NCBI RefSeq assembly: GCF_009727055.1
Contig: NC_052359.1
Span: forward strand, 22,605,393 to 22,669,392
DNA: 64,000 nt
Origin: Benincasa hispida
Lineage: Eukaryota > Streptophyta > Magnoliopsida > Cucurbitales > Cucurbitaceae
Direction of reading: 5' to 3'
The notes beneath the pieces are model-generated. The model searched no databases. It saw only the letters and a list, made by a program, of their open reading frames with translations, and was not told the DNA's origin. Position numbers and translations under genes: made by a program. This document shows positions 1 through 11,716 of the stretch, piece after piece (the first letter of the stretch is position 1; every line of letters begins with the position of its first letter).

Positions 1-1860
1 TGAATAAGTTTTCCCAAAACATCAAATCGTTCTAAAGAAGAAATGGGAAGTATCGGAGAGGAAGAACCACCCTATTAGTGAAATTAGTGACCACCAACAA
101 TCAGACTCGACACTAAATATGATGGAGAGTTGGGTCCCCACACCAATTTTCCTGCTCAAATTCTTTTAGGCCTTTCCAAAAGAGCCTCAAATCTAGAAGA
201 TTTCCCCTTCCTCTAAGTGTGGCAACTCACAAAAAAACCTAAAACTTGAAATGATCCAACGAAACACATTTTTAGAGTGAGCCGGCTATTCTAACTAAAT
301 CTAGAGAAGAATCTAGAAATATAACTTAAATAATATGATACATATAAGAACAATTTTGAAGTAAATATTAAATATGAATATAAAAATTTGAATAATATGT
401 AGAAGATTTATGATGAATAATGAGTATATTTAAAAATATCAAGGATAAATAAATATAAAAGAAGTTAAACATTTAAAAAAAGAGATAAATATATATAAAA
501 AAAAAAGATAAGCATAAAAAAGAAGATAAACATTAAAAAAAAAAAGATAAAATAAAAAAAAATAAACATAAAAAAAAAAAAGGAAAAGATAAATAATAAA
601 AGTAGATAAACATAAAAAAAAAAAAAAGAGAAGAGGATAATAATAAAAAAAAGAATAAATATAAAAGAAGAAAACATTAAAAAGATAAAGATAAATATAT
701 AAATATAAATATAAAAAAAAGATTAAAATAAAAGAAAAATAAAACAAAAAAAAGAAGAAATATAAAGGAAGATAAACATTAAAAATATATATATATTAAG
801 AAGATAAATATATATATATAAAAAAGATGAATAAATATATAATATAAAAATAAACATAAACAAAAAAAGAAGAAGAAGAAGAAGAAGGGAGGTCGGTTAA
901 AACAACCCTATAAATAGAAAAAGTAGGGCACTTTGTTGGAAAAAAAAACAAATGAATCAGAGCATTTCAAGACCAAACCATAAGGAATAATTAGGTTTGT
1001 AGTAAAGGTAAATAGTTTATCTCCTTCTCTTTAAGTGTTTTATGGTAGTGTACCTTTGTTATGTTACTTTATTATGTTCTTACTATTGTTATGTTGCAAT
1101 TACATGTTTAAAACACGTTTCTCTTTACCAGGGACCTCAATGCATTATGTTTGTTCACGATTAATGTTAAATCAAAGTTTTTTTAATTTAGTATATGGTT
1201 ATGCTTTCAGGGCTGGTAGGGCATGTATGGTTGCATCCCTCTAGGCCCAATCTTACATTATGTTTATGCTAGGGACTAAGCAGGGTTATGTATGGTTGCA
1301 CCCTCTCTAGTGCAATGTAAGTTCTTCTGCCGCTGGTAGAAAGATGATAGGTTAAACGATAACTAACCATCTAAATGATTAGCGGGTCATGTCACTCAGT
1401 AGGGCCAGAGTCAACATCTAACATCAACCACCTCATGTTATTATAATTTATGTTTTGGGTCCCAATCATATGTTTTCATGACATGTTGCATGTGACTGTG
1501 CATTTGGTCACTACCTTAAAGAGAGAACTACTTACTTAGATATATAATACTCATCCTATTCTACAGACTGTTGTAGGTAAAGGACACATGTAGGTGGCAA
1601 TGATCAGACGTCGTTCAAGGGCCAACCATCAAACTCACTATTTTGGTCATATATGCATTTTGTTCCAACTACGCTAATGTTTATGGATCATGGTGTTTTG
1701 TTAAAAAAAAAAAATTGTAATAGTTTTTCTACTTTAATTAATAAAATTTTAGACATGTTCTTTTGAAAATTTTACCAAAAAATGCATCTCATGATAGGAA
1801 AACTCTAAGTATGCAATGTCATAGCGTCGGATCTTATTATGTAAGGGTCTGGTCGTTACA
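1..1860 (+). repeat. Ty3/gypsy LTR, copy 1 (5' limit not seen)
   Basis: The 3' limit is the terminal motif ggtcgttaca at 1851-1860, immediately followed by a decayed tRNA-Met primer binding site (gtatcagagca). Bases 430-900 are extremely A-rich (runs of A with gata/aaga), followed by a TATA box at 909. The 920 bp downstream would be R-U5. The 5' end was not identified and may lie outside the window. From about base 650 onward the same sequence recurs at 5508-6713. No coding capacity is evident. The short minus-strand frames here are translations of poly-A tracts. Confidence 0.6.
909..916 (+). promoter_or_regulatory. LTR TATA box, copy 1
   Basis: TATAAATA lies about 940 bp before the LTR end and just downstream of the A-rich U3. 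The second copy keeps the same motif at 5762-5769. Confidence 0.55.
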
Positions 1861-4800
1861 GTTTCGTATCAGAGCATTTGAGCCAAGTAGACTCTACTAC
1901 ATTAGAAGAGTCGTAGTATTTGATGGTTTAACTTGTTAAGTGATACCCACAGTTATGCCAAATACGTTGGTACCTTGAATTTTTAGTCAAGTAACTTAGT
2001 AAATAATTTAGTAACGATAAGCATGAGTAAAAGAAGTAGGATTAGATTGCTTCATTATCTGAAAGAATGTGTGTACCAGATTCCACCACAACGAGCTCCA
2101 ACATGAGAAGGAGACCTCAAAGTGAATCCACAAGTGTTCAAAATCAAGAAAATGAACAAACGCCTTACGTGTTACTTACATCAGAAGCACTACAAATACT
2201 AATACAGATATATGAGTAATGGAAGCACAATCTCATCCACCACATCAATAACCAATCATACAAATGACTCGAAAATCATTTGAGAATTCAAGAAGTTCAA
2301 TCCTTCAACATTTGATGGACCATTGGGGATCCAACTATAGCAGAGAATCTGATAACAGAAATGAAACCATTTTCCGCCATATGAATATCCCAAAATAACA
2401 AAAAGTAAATTGTGCCACCTTCATATTAAGAGGTGATGCAATGTTCTAGTGGGAATCCACACAAAGAACAATCAAAGGTTAGATCACGAGGTAGCAATTT
2501 AGTAAGGCTTTTTACAAAGTATTTCCCTTTGACAGTGAGATATCAAAAGAAAGTGGAATTTCTTAATCTTCGTCAAGAGAACATGTTGGTGGCGGAGTAT
2601 GAATGGAAATTTGATCACTTGTCTCATTTTGTTCCTCGACTAGTAGACATAGAAAGAAGAAAAGAAGGTGGAAATATTTGGGGATTAGAGAAAAGGCCTT
2701 TAAGGCACAGTTACTGCTTTTTGACACAAGGAGTATGCACTTTCCCTCAAGTCGGCCTTACTCATGGAAGTAGATCTTGCTGCCAAAAACCTCAACTTCT
2801 GAACGAGGATTCATGCCAAAATCAAAAGAGGAAATTCAACCAATAGGGCTTCCAACGTTCACAACAGCAAGCTAAAAATTCCCAAGGCACTCAGAGCATA
2901 CAATCACAACAAAAGGGCCAAACATTCAACATATTCTAAGTGCAGAAATTCTGGAAAACACCAATAAGGGGGCAGTGTCTTCGAAACTTAGAAGTGTGTT
3001 TTAATTGTGGCCAGACGAGTCACTGTGCAAAGGCTTTGCCCAAAGCTTGTCACCCAAGTATCATCTGCCCAGACCACCCAGCCTATAAATAATAAGGTTA
3101 CCGAATAGCAGAAAGAACGGGTGTTTGCTGCTACACATCAAGAGGCAGAGAACCAAGATGCAGCTGTTACAAGTACATTACCCATCCTCAGGTATTATGT
3201 CTTCACTTTATTTGACTCGGGCTCTAGTCATTCATTCATCTCTACAACATTTTCAAACATGCTCAATTAACATCAAAGCCTTTAGGCTACATTCTATTCA
3301 TAGCTACTCTTGCTAGAGTATCTATGCTGGCCAGCTCAACAGTGGAAAACTGCGAGTTGTCAGTATAAAGACATAAACTAGGGGTGACTCTTACATCCTA
3401 GACATAAGTGATTTGTCATAATACTAGGTATGGACTGGTTAGCAGCAAACTATGCAAGCATAGAATGCCAAAATAAGAAGGTCATATTAACCTTTCCAAC
3501 AGGAATAAAATTTAAATTTAAGCGCTCTAATACACAATCAGCCCAAGAATAATTTTCAACCTTAAAAAACTAAGAATTTGCTCAACCATGGGGGCTTGGG
3601 CATATCAAGCAAGCGTGATGGGACTCACGAAACCCAAAAGATGATATTAAGGATATTTCATGTGATAAGAGAGTTTAAAGATGTATTCGCAGGAGAGCTT
3701 CCAGGTTACCACCTAAGTCAGAAATAGAATTCTATATAGACTTACTCCCGGAGCTGAACCAGTATCTGAAGACCATATAGAATGGCACTTGTGGAGTTGC
3801 AAGAAATTCAAAAATAAATTACAAGACTTGTTAGACAAAGGATTTATACGCCCTAGCATGTCTCCATGTGGAGTACCTATCTTATTTGTTTACGAAAAAG
3901 GACGGATCAATGCGTTTATGTTTAGATTATCGAGAGTTGAATATGACAATAGAATAAGTACCCCATCCCACGCATTGATGACCTATTTGAGCAATTACAA
4001 GAGTCTCAGTATTCTCTAAAATAGATTTACGATCTGGATATCATCAACTGTGAATCAAAGAGTCTGTAATTCCCAAGACTGCTTTTCGAAAAAAAATATG
4101 GGCATTATGAGTTTGTTGTGGATGACCTTTGGATTAATAATACCCAACAACCTTCATGGATTTGATGATAGAATTTTTAAGGACTATCTTGATAATTTTG
4201 TGATCGTATTCATAGATGATATCTTGGTCTATTCCAAGTCTAAGGCAGAACATGAAAAACATCTTAGGGACGTTCTTTCCATATCGAGAAATAAGAATTT
4301 GTATGCCAAATTCTCCAAGTGCGAGTTTTAGGTGCAAAAAGTTGCCTACTTAGGGCATATTGTAAAATAAGAAGGAATCTCGTCGATCCTGCTAAGATTG
4401 AAATAGTTTACAAAGTGGCCTTGCCCGACAACGGTCAGTGAAGTGCGAAGCTTTCTTGGATTAGCAGGATATTATAATGATTTTCTAAAGAATTTTCTCA
4501 AGTATAGCATTACCCTTAACTAACCTCACCAAGAAGAATAATCCTTTTGCCTAGAACCAAGCATGTGAACAAAGCTTCGAGGAACTAAAAGAAAGGTTGA
4601 CTACATCCCTTATTCTTACTATACCTGATGGATCAGGGGGTTAACTGCCTATAGTGACACATCAAAAAAAGGGGTTTGGTTCTGTCTTGATGCAAACATG
4701 GCAAGGTAATAGGCATATGCTTCAAGACAACTTAAACCTTATGAAACAAAATTATCCTATCCATGATTAGAGTTAGCAGTAGTAGTCTTTGCTTTAAAGA

Positions 4801-5329
4801 TATGGAGATATTACTTATATAGGGAAAAGATCCAATCTATACAGATCATAAAAGCATTAAGTACTTCTGTACCCAAAAGGAGTTAAATATGAGGCAACGA
4901 AGATGGCTTGGTCAAAGACTACGACTGTGAGATCCTCTAAACATTCAAGAAAAACTAACATTGTAGCTGATGCTCTTAGCCGAAAGTCAGCTCACACGGT
5001 AGCTCTAGGTACCAGCTCCGAACACATAATGGATGACCTGGAAAGAGTTGAGATCTTACTAATACCAGAAACAATCACAACTCGAATAGCACAGCTAACT
5101 ACATGTCCTACTTTAAGGCAAGGATAATTGATGCACAGCAAAACAGATAAGTACCCAAACAAACAAGTACGGTAAGAGAATGAAAAAAACAGTGAATTCT
5201 CTACAGCCCCAGACTCTGCATTTTTCTATCGTGAACGTCTATGTGTACCAAATGAATGAAGAAATCAAGAAAGAACTATTGAAGGAAGCCCGTGAGTCAT
5301 GCTTTTCAATACATCCTGGGAGTAACCAA
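1861..5329 (+). pseudogene. Ty3/gypsy gag-pol remnant, copy 1
   Basis: This is the internal region of a gypsy retrotransposon, broken by many stops and frameshifts. The order is canonical: decayed PBS at 1861; gag (KKFNPSTFDG near 2295, further gag about 2500-2640); a zinc-knuckle region near 3000; retropepsin with FDSGSSHSFIS near 3210; RT fingers ([16 protein letters not shown] near 3840); RT active-site FIDD at 4209-4220; RNase H-like region near 4750-4900. It aligns base by base with 6714-10176. Most differences are one- or two-base indels, often in homopolymers, and these break frames that remain longer in the second copy. It ends at the same target base (accaa, 5325-5329) where the nested LTR begins. 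Confidence 0.85.
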
Positions 5330-5482
5330 TGTAAAACCCTAACCCTAACTCAAGAAAGAAGGGAATAAATATTGAAAATAAAGAAAAATATAAGAAAAAT
5401 ATAATTATTAAATTAAGAGGAAGTTAGGTGGAATTTGGGGGGAATGTGGTAAATTAAGGAATTTATTAATAATTATTCAACA
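5330..5482 (+). repeat. First 153 bp of nested LTR, cut by assembly gap
   Basis: The start TGTAAAACCCTAACCCTAAC follows target-site sequence accaa, exactly as at 10177 in the second copy. It stops at the run of N where the second copy continues for another 2.6 kb. Confidence 0.85.
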
Positions 5483-5507
5483 NNNNNNNNNNNNNNNNNN
5501 NNNNNNN
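5483..5507. other. Assembly gap (25 N)
   Basis: Twenty-five N. The 4.8 kb on its left and the 4.8 kb on its right are copies of the same sequence, which argues that two overlapping contig ends were scaffolded without being merged. Confidence 0.98.
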
Positions 5508-6713
5508 AAAATGAAAATATAAAAGAAGAAAACATTAAAAAATAAAGATAAATATTAAATATAAATATAAAAAAATTAAAATAAAAGAAAAATAAAACAA
5601 AAAAAAAAAGAAGAAATATAAAGGAAGATAAACATTAAAAATATATATATATAAGAAGATAAATATATATATATAAAAAAGATTAATAAATATATATATA
5701 AAAATAAACATAAACAAAAAAAGAAGAAGAAAAGAAGAAGGGAGGTCGGGAAAACAACCCATATAAATAGAAAGTAGGGCACTTTGTTGGAAAAAAACAA
5801 AGAATCAGAGCATTTCAAGACCAAACCATAAGGAATAATTAGGTTTGTAGTAAAGGTAAATAGTTTATCTCCCTTCTCTTTAAGTGTTTTATGGTAGTGT
5901 ACCTTTGTTATGTTACTTATTTATGTTTCTCTATTGTTATTGTGCAATTACATGTTTAAAACACGTTCTCTCTACCAGGGACCTCATGTCATTATGTTGT
6001 TCACGATTATGTTAAATCAAAGTTTTTAATGTAGGTATAAGGTTATGCTTTCAGGGCTGGTAAGGGCATTGTATGGGTTGACCATCCCATCGAGGCCCCA
6101 ATTCTTTACATTAATGTTTATGCTAGGGACTAAGCAGGGTTATGGTATGGTTGCACCCTCTCTAGTGTCAATGTAAGTTCTTCTGCCGCTGGTAGAAAGA
6201 TGAACGATTTAAACGATAACTAACCATTCTTAAATGATTAGGCGGTCATGCACTCAGTAGGCCAGAGTCAACATCTAACATCAACCACCTCATGTTATTA
6301 TAATTATGTTTTGGGTCCCAATCATATGTTTTCATGACATGTTGCATGTGACTGTGCATTTGGTCACTACCTTAAGAGAGAAACTACTTACTGGGTTATA
6401 TTATATACTCATCCTATTCAACAGACTGTTGTAGGTAAGGACACATGTGTAGTGGCAATGATCAGACGTCGTTCAAGGGCCAACCATCAAACTCACTATT
6501 TTGGTCATATATGCATTTGTTCCACTCACGCTAATGTTTATGGATCATGGTGTTTTGTTAAAAAAAAAAAATTGAATTAGTTTTTCTACTTTAATTAATA
6601 AAATTTTAGACATGTTCTTTTGAAATTTTACCAAAATGCATCTCATGATAGGAAAACTCTAAGTATGCAATGTCATACTGGTCGGATCTTATTATGTAAG
6701 GCTGGTCGTTACA
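5508..6713 (+). repeat. Ty3/gypsy LTR, copy 2 (truncated at gap)
   Basis: It begins directly after the N gap at a point equivalent to about base 655 of copy 1. It contains a TATA box (TATAAATA, 5762-5769) and ends in ggtcgttaca at 6713. A decayed PBS follows (gtatcagagcatttgag). Confidence 0.75.
5762..5769 (+). promoter_or_regulatory. LTR TATA box, copy 2
   Basis: TATAAATA in the same context as at 909, just after the A-rich U3. Confidence 0.5.
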
Positions 6714-7131
6714 GTTTCGTATCAGAGCATTTGAGCCTAAGACTCTACTACATTAGAAGAGTCGTAGTATTTGATGGTTTAACTTGTTAAGTGATACCCA
6801 CAGTTATGCCAAATACGTTGGTACCTTGAATTTTTAGTCAAGTACTTAGTAAATAATTTAGTAAGCATAAGCATGAGTAAAAGAAGTAGGATTAGATTGC
6901 TTCATTATATGAAAGAATGTGTGTACCAATTCCACCACAACGAGCTCAACATCGAGGAAGACCTCAAAGTGAATCCACAAGTTGTTCAAAATCAAGAAAA
7001 TGAACAAACGCCTTACGTGTTACTTCATCAGACAGCACTGACAAAGATACTTAATATCAGAATATGAGTAATGGAAGCACAATCTCATCCACCACATCAA
7101 TAACCAATCATACAAATGACTCGAAAATCAT

Positions 7132-7960
7132 TTGAGAATTCAAGAAGTTCAATCCTTCAACATTTGATGGACCATCTGGGGATCCAACTATAGCAGAGAA
7201 TCTGATAACAGAAATAGAAACCATTTTCCGCCATATGAATATCCCAAAATAACAAAAAGTAAATTGTGCCACCTTCATATTAAGAGGTGATGCAATGTTC
7301 TAGTGGGAATCCACACAAAGAACAATCAAAGGTTAGATCACGAGGTAGCAATTTAGTAAGGCTTTTTACAAGTATTTCCCTTTGACAGTGAGATATCAAA
7401 AGAAAGTGGAATTTCTTAATCTTCGTCAAGAGAACATGTTGGTGGCGGAGTATGAATGGAAATTTGATCACTTGTCTCATTTTGTTCCTCGACTAGTAGA
7501 CATAGAAGAGAAGAAGGTGGAAATATTTGGGGATTAAGAGAAGGCCTTCAAGGCACAGTTACTGCTTTTTGACACAAGGAGTATGCACTTTCCCTCAAGT
7601 CGGCCTTACTCATGGAAGTAGATCTTGCTGCCAAAACCTCAACTTCTGAACGAGGATTCATGCCAAATCAAAAGAGGAAATTCAACCAATAGGGCTTCCA
7701 ACGTTCACAACAGCAAGCTAAAAATTCCCAAGGCACTCAGAGCATACAATCACAACAAAAGGGCCAAACATTCACATATTCTAAGTGCAGAAATTCTGGA
7801 AAACACCATAAGGGGCAGTGTCTTCGAAACTTAGAAGTGTGTTTTAATTGTGGCCAGACGAGTCACTGTGCAAAGGCTTGCCCAAAGCTTGTCACCCAAG
7901 TATCATCTGCCCAGACCACCCAGCCTATAAATAATAAGGTTACCGAATAGCAGAAAGAAC
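7132..7960 (+). pseudogene. Ty3/gypsy gag remnant, copy 2
   Basis: The reading starts with KKFNPSTFDGPSGDPTIAENL, typical of the retrotransposon gag domain, and continues through KAFYKYFPLTVR and VAEYEWKFDHLSHFVPRLV in shifting frames. It ends in a CCHC zinc knuckle at 7840-7881 (C-FN-C-GQTS-H-CAKA-C), the nucleic-acid-binding motif of gypsy nucleocapsid. Stops such as TAG in place of the second Trp of a WW pair near 7302 show it is inactive. It is followed in order by protease and RT. Confidence 0.85.
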
Positions 7961-7962
7961 GG

Positions 7963-8370
7963 GTGTTTGCTGCTACACATCAAGAGGCAGAGAACCAAGA
8001 TGCAGCTGTTACAAGTACATTACCCATCCTCAGGTATTATGTCTTCACTTTATTTGACTCGGGCTCTAGTCATTCATTCATCTCTACAACATTTTCAAAA
8101 CATGCTCAATTAACATCAAAGCCTTTAGGCTACATTCTATTCATAGCTACTCTTGCTAGAGTATCTATGCTGGCCAGCTCAACAGTGGAAAACTGCGAGT
8201 TGTCAGTATAAAGACATAAACTAGGGGTGACTCTTATCATCCTAGACATAAGTGATTTTGTTCATAATACTAGGTATGGACTGGTTAGCAGCAAACTATG
8301 CAAGCATAGAATGCCAAAATAAGAAGGTCATATTTACCTTTCCAACAGGAATAAAATTTAAATTTAAAGC
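7963..8370 (+). pseudogene. Ty3/gypsy aspartic protease remnant
   Basis: YYVFTLFDSGSSHSFIS (about 8035-8083) carries the retropepsin DSG active site. Downstream the GMDWLAANYASIEC motif (near 8274-8315) matches the C-terminal part of gypsy proteases and is reached through a frameshift near 8215-8270. The position between the zinc knuckle and RT is canonical. It is not functional because of the stop at 8209-8211 and the shift. Confidence 0.85.
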
Positions 8371-8599
8371 GCTCTAATACACAATCAGCCCCAAGAATAA
8401 TTTCAACCTTAAAAAACTAAGAATTTGCTCAACCATGGGGGCTGGGCATATCAAGCAACAGCGTGATGGACTCACGAAACCCAAAGATGATATTAAGTAT
8501 TTCATGTGATAAGAGAGTTTAAAGATGTATTCGCAGGAGAGGCTTCCAGGTTTACCACCTAGTCGAGAAATAGAATTCTATATAGACTTACTCCCTGGA

Positions 8600-9860
8600 C
8601 TGAACCAGTATCTGAAGAACATATAGAATGGCACTTTGTGGAGTTGGAAAATTCAAAATAAAATTACAAGACTTGTTAGACAAAGGATTTATACGCCCTA
8701 GCATGTCTCCATGTGGAGTACCTATCTTATTTGTTACGAAAAAGGACGGATCAATGCGTTTATGTTTAGATTATCGAGAGTTGAATATGACAATAAAGAT
8801 AAGTACCCACTCCCACGCATTGATGGACCTATTTGAGCAATTACAAGAGTCTCAGTATTCTTAAATAGATTTACGATCTGGATATTCATCAACTGTGAAT
8901 CAAAGAGTCTGATATTCCCAAGACTGCTTTTTCGAACAAAATATGGGCATTATGAGTTTGTGTGTACTTTGGATGACCTTTGGATTAATAATACCCCAAC
9001 AACCTTCATGGATTTGATGAATAGAATTTTTAAGGACTATCTTGATAATTTTGTGATCGTATTCATAGATGATATCTTGGTCTATTCCAAGTCTAAGGCA
9101 GAACATGAAAAACATCTTAGGGACGTTCTTTCCATATCGAGAAATAAGAATTTGTATGCCAAATTCTCCAAGTGCGAGTTTTAGGTGCAAAAAGTTGCCT
9201 ACTTAGGGCATATTGTAAAATAAGAAGGAATCTCAGTCGATCCTGCTAAGATTGAAATAGTTAGCAAGTGGCCTCGCCCAACAACGGTCAGTGAAGTGCG
9301 AAGCTTTCTTGGATTAGCAGGATATTATAGATGATTTCTAAAGAATTTCTCAAGTATAGCATTACCCTTAACTAACCTCACCAAGAAGAATAATCCTTTT
9401 GCCTAGAACCAAGCATGTGAACAAAGCTTCGAGGAACTAAAAGAAAGGTTGACTACATCCCTTATTCTTACTATACCTGATGGATCAGGGGGTTAACTGC
9501 CTATAGTGACACATCAAAAAAGGGGTTTGGTTCTGTCTTGATGCAACATGGCAAGGTAATAGCATATGCTTCAAGACAACTTAAACCTTATGAACAAAAT
9601 TATCCTATCCATGACTTAGAGTTAGCAGTAGTAGTCTTTGCTTTAAAGATATGGAGATATTACTTATATAGGGAAAAGATCCAAATCTATACAGATCATA
9701 AAAGCATTAAGTACTTCTGTACCCAAAAGGAGTTAAATATGAGGCAACGAAGATGGCTTGGTCAAAGACTACGACTGTGAGATCCTCTAACATTCAAGAA
9801 AAACTAACATTGTAGCTGATGCTCTTAGCCGAAAGTCAGCTCACACGGTAGCTCTAGGTA
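8600..9860 (+). pseudogene. Ty3/gypsy reverse transcriptase and RNase H remnant
   Basis: RT fingers and palm are readable: [20 protein letters not shown] at 8672-8731, then [16 protein letters not shown] to 8790. After a frame break comes the palm with FIDD at 9062-9073, inside [20 protein letters not shown]. The thumb/connection region ([25 protein letters not shown]) lies at 9240-9315. RNase H is at 9538-9780: [20 protein letters not shown] and then [11 protein letters not shown]. Stops at 9181-9183, 9328-9330 and 9403-9405 sit where gypsy elements normally have Trp, Arg and Trp. The spacer toward integrase (9780-10176) is also decayed. Confidence 0.9.
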
Positions 9861-10464
9861 CCAGCTCCGAACACATAATGGATGACCTGGAAAGAGTTGA
9901 GATCTTACTAATACCAGAAACCATCACAACTCGAATAGCACAGCTAACTACATGTCCTACTTTAAGGCAAAGGATAATTGATGCACAGCAAACAGATAAG
10001 TACCCAAACAAACAAGTACGGTAAGAGAATGAAAAAAACAGTGAATTCTCTACAGCCCCAGACTCTGCATTTTTCTATCGTGAACGTCTATGTGTACCAA
10101 ATGATGAAGAAATCAAGAAAGAACTATTGAAGGAAGCCCGTGAGTCATGCTTTTCAATACATCCTGGGAGTACCAATGTAAAACCCTAACCCTAACTCAG
10201 AAAGAAGGGAATAAAATATTGAAAATAAAGAAAAATATAATGAAAAATATAAATTAAATTAAGAGGAAGTTAGGTGGAATTTGGGGGGGAAATGTGGTAA
10301 ATTAAGGAATTTATTAATAATTATTCAACAATAAAATATATAGTTATGAATAAGTAAGCAGAATCGGGGAAGATTAATAAGGGAGTTGGAAGCTAGCGAA
10401 TTCGGGGGACAAAGGAAATTAGATAACTTTTTGTTTGGAAACTGCTCATTGGAAGGCTTGGGAG

Positions 10465-10502
10465 CTGTCTCTTATACACATCTAGATGTGTATAAGAGAC
10501 AG
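10465..10502. other. Nextera/Tn5 mosaic-end junction (artefact)
   Basis: A perfect 38-bp palindrome made of CTGTCTCTTATACACATCT and its reverse complement. The 19-bp unit is the Tn5 transposase mosaic end used in Nextera kits, and the head-to-head form is the mate-pair circularisation junction. Translated, it gives the contaminant peptide SYTHLDVYKRQ. Confidence 0.97.
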
Positions 10503-10630
10503 GAGTGGGAGAGAGCGAGACTGGTTGAGCGAGAGAATGGGAGAGAGCGACACTGCCGAGATCCAAGCGAGCGAGAAGGCTGGAGACAGCGAGATCCTTA
10601 GCGAGAAACATGGAAAGAGCGACACTGCCA

Positions 10631-10668
10631 CTGTCTCTTATACACATCTAGATGTGTATAAGAGACAG
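10631..10668. other. Nextera/Tn5 mosaic-end junction (artefact)
   Basis: The same 38-bp palindrome as at 10465. Its flanks are not duplicated, which fits a chimeric join inside the repeat. Confidence 0.97.
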
Positions 10669-10710
10669 AGCAGTGAGGGTGACCACTAGCGAGATTGGAG
10701 GAAGTTGGAG

Positions 10711-10748
10711 CTGTCTCTTATACACATCTAGATGTGTATAAGAGACAG
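10711..10748. other. Nextera/Tn5 mosaic-end junction (artefact)
   Basis: Third exact copy of the 38-bp palindrome, again within the GAGCGAGA-rich tract. Confidence 0.97.
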
Positions 10749-11329
10749 GAGTGAGATTAGAGCGAGAGCGAGACCGGTTGAGCGAAAGGATGGGAGAGAG
10801 TGAGATTGGTCGAGCGAGAGGATGAGAGAGAGCGAGATCAGTTGAGCAAAAGAATGGGAGAGAAAGAGAGACTGCTGAGCGAGAGAATGGGAGAGAGCGA
10901 GACTGGCTGAATGAGAGAATGGGAGAGGGTAACACTGTCGAGATCCAAGCTAGCGAGAAGGCTGGAGAAAGCGAGATCCTTAGCGAGAAACATGGAAAGA
11001 GCGACACTGCCAAGGTCCAAATAAGCGAGAAAGTTGGAGAGAGCGAGAGCGGAGAGTGCGTGATTTGGACAGAATGCTATGTTTTAAAGAATATAATGCG
11101 ATCTTTGATATTTTTGATAATTGAGTCAAAAATTAAGAAATTTAGGTGGCAAAAGGAGATTTCATGTAGAAACTTAGGGATTAAAATGCACGGCCAAGAT
11201 TATATGCCATAGGAGTAATTTTGGTTGGCAAACTTAAAATTAGACAACTCAAAAGCTCAATTAACCCCAGTAATTTAAAAGAGGCCACTTGTAGGATGTG
11301 TTGTCACATAGAGAAGAGTTGAAAACGAC

Positions 11330-11337
11330 TATAAATA
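11330..11337 (+). promoter_or_regulatory. LTR TATA box
   Basis: TATAAATA in cgactataaatagga, followed by a region free of long repeats until 11486. It is the likely U3/R promoter of the solo LTR. Confidence 0.6.
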
Positions 11338-11485
11338 GGAGGTTTTGGCTGAAGAATTAAACTTATTCTCAAACAAATTCCAGTAGTAATAGTCGTGTGG
11401 AGAGAGTAAGGTAGTTCTGTGAGTTTAAAAGAGAAAAGCTCGAGGAAGGTGCTGTCCAAATTTTCTTCTAAGAGGGAAAGCTTAC

Positions 11486-11716
11486 TGTGAGTGTTATAGC
11501 TTTATAATTAACATATGTTGTGAGTGTTATAGCTTTATAGTTAACATATGTTGTGAGTGTTATATCTTTATAGTTAACATATGTTGTGAGTGTTATAGCT
11601 TTAAAGTTAACATATGTTGTGAGTGTTATAACTTTATAGTTAACATACGTTGTGAGTGTTATAGCTTTATAGTTAACATATGTTGTGAGTGTTATAGCTT
11701 TATAGTTAACATATGT
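11486..11716 (+). repeat. 33-bp tandem repeat, 7 copies
   Basis: The unit tgtgagtgttatagcttt + atagttaacatatgt is repeated seven times with only single-base variants (for example atatctttat in copy 3 and aaagttaac in copy 4), with a partial eighth unit at 11717. It lies about 150 bp downstream of the LTR TATA box, so inside the transcribed part. Confidence 0.9.

Larger units (their letters stand above)
10503..11060 (+). repeat. GAGCGAGA-type low-complexity tract in the LTR
   Basis: Degenerate short repeats of gagcgaga, gggagaga and gagaatgg run through this stretch, interrupted by two adapter palindromes (10631 and 10711). About 75 bases near 10545-10620 recur near 10930-11010 (actg..gagatccaagc..gcgagaaggctggag), so it is also a larger tandem or collapsed repeat. 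Open frames across it are a by-product of the lack of stops. Confidence 0.75.

Noticed and set aside
439..747. Minus-strand frames rich in Phe/Tyr/Leu resembling membrane proteins
   Set aside because: Translations of poly-A and taaa tracts; the same effect at 5535-5824.
10177..10200. Telomere-like aaaccctaaccctaac
   Set aside because: Only about two units, and it is the defined TG-start of an LTR with a target duplication. It also occurs at the same place in the other copy.
10386..11212. Open frames of 60-121 codons on both strands in 10386-11212
   Set aside because: They arise from stop-poor GAGCGAGA repeats and Tn5 adapter sequence (SYTHLDVYKRQ, MCIRDS). Not genes.
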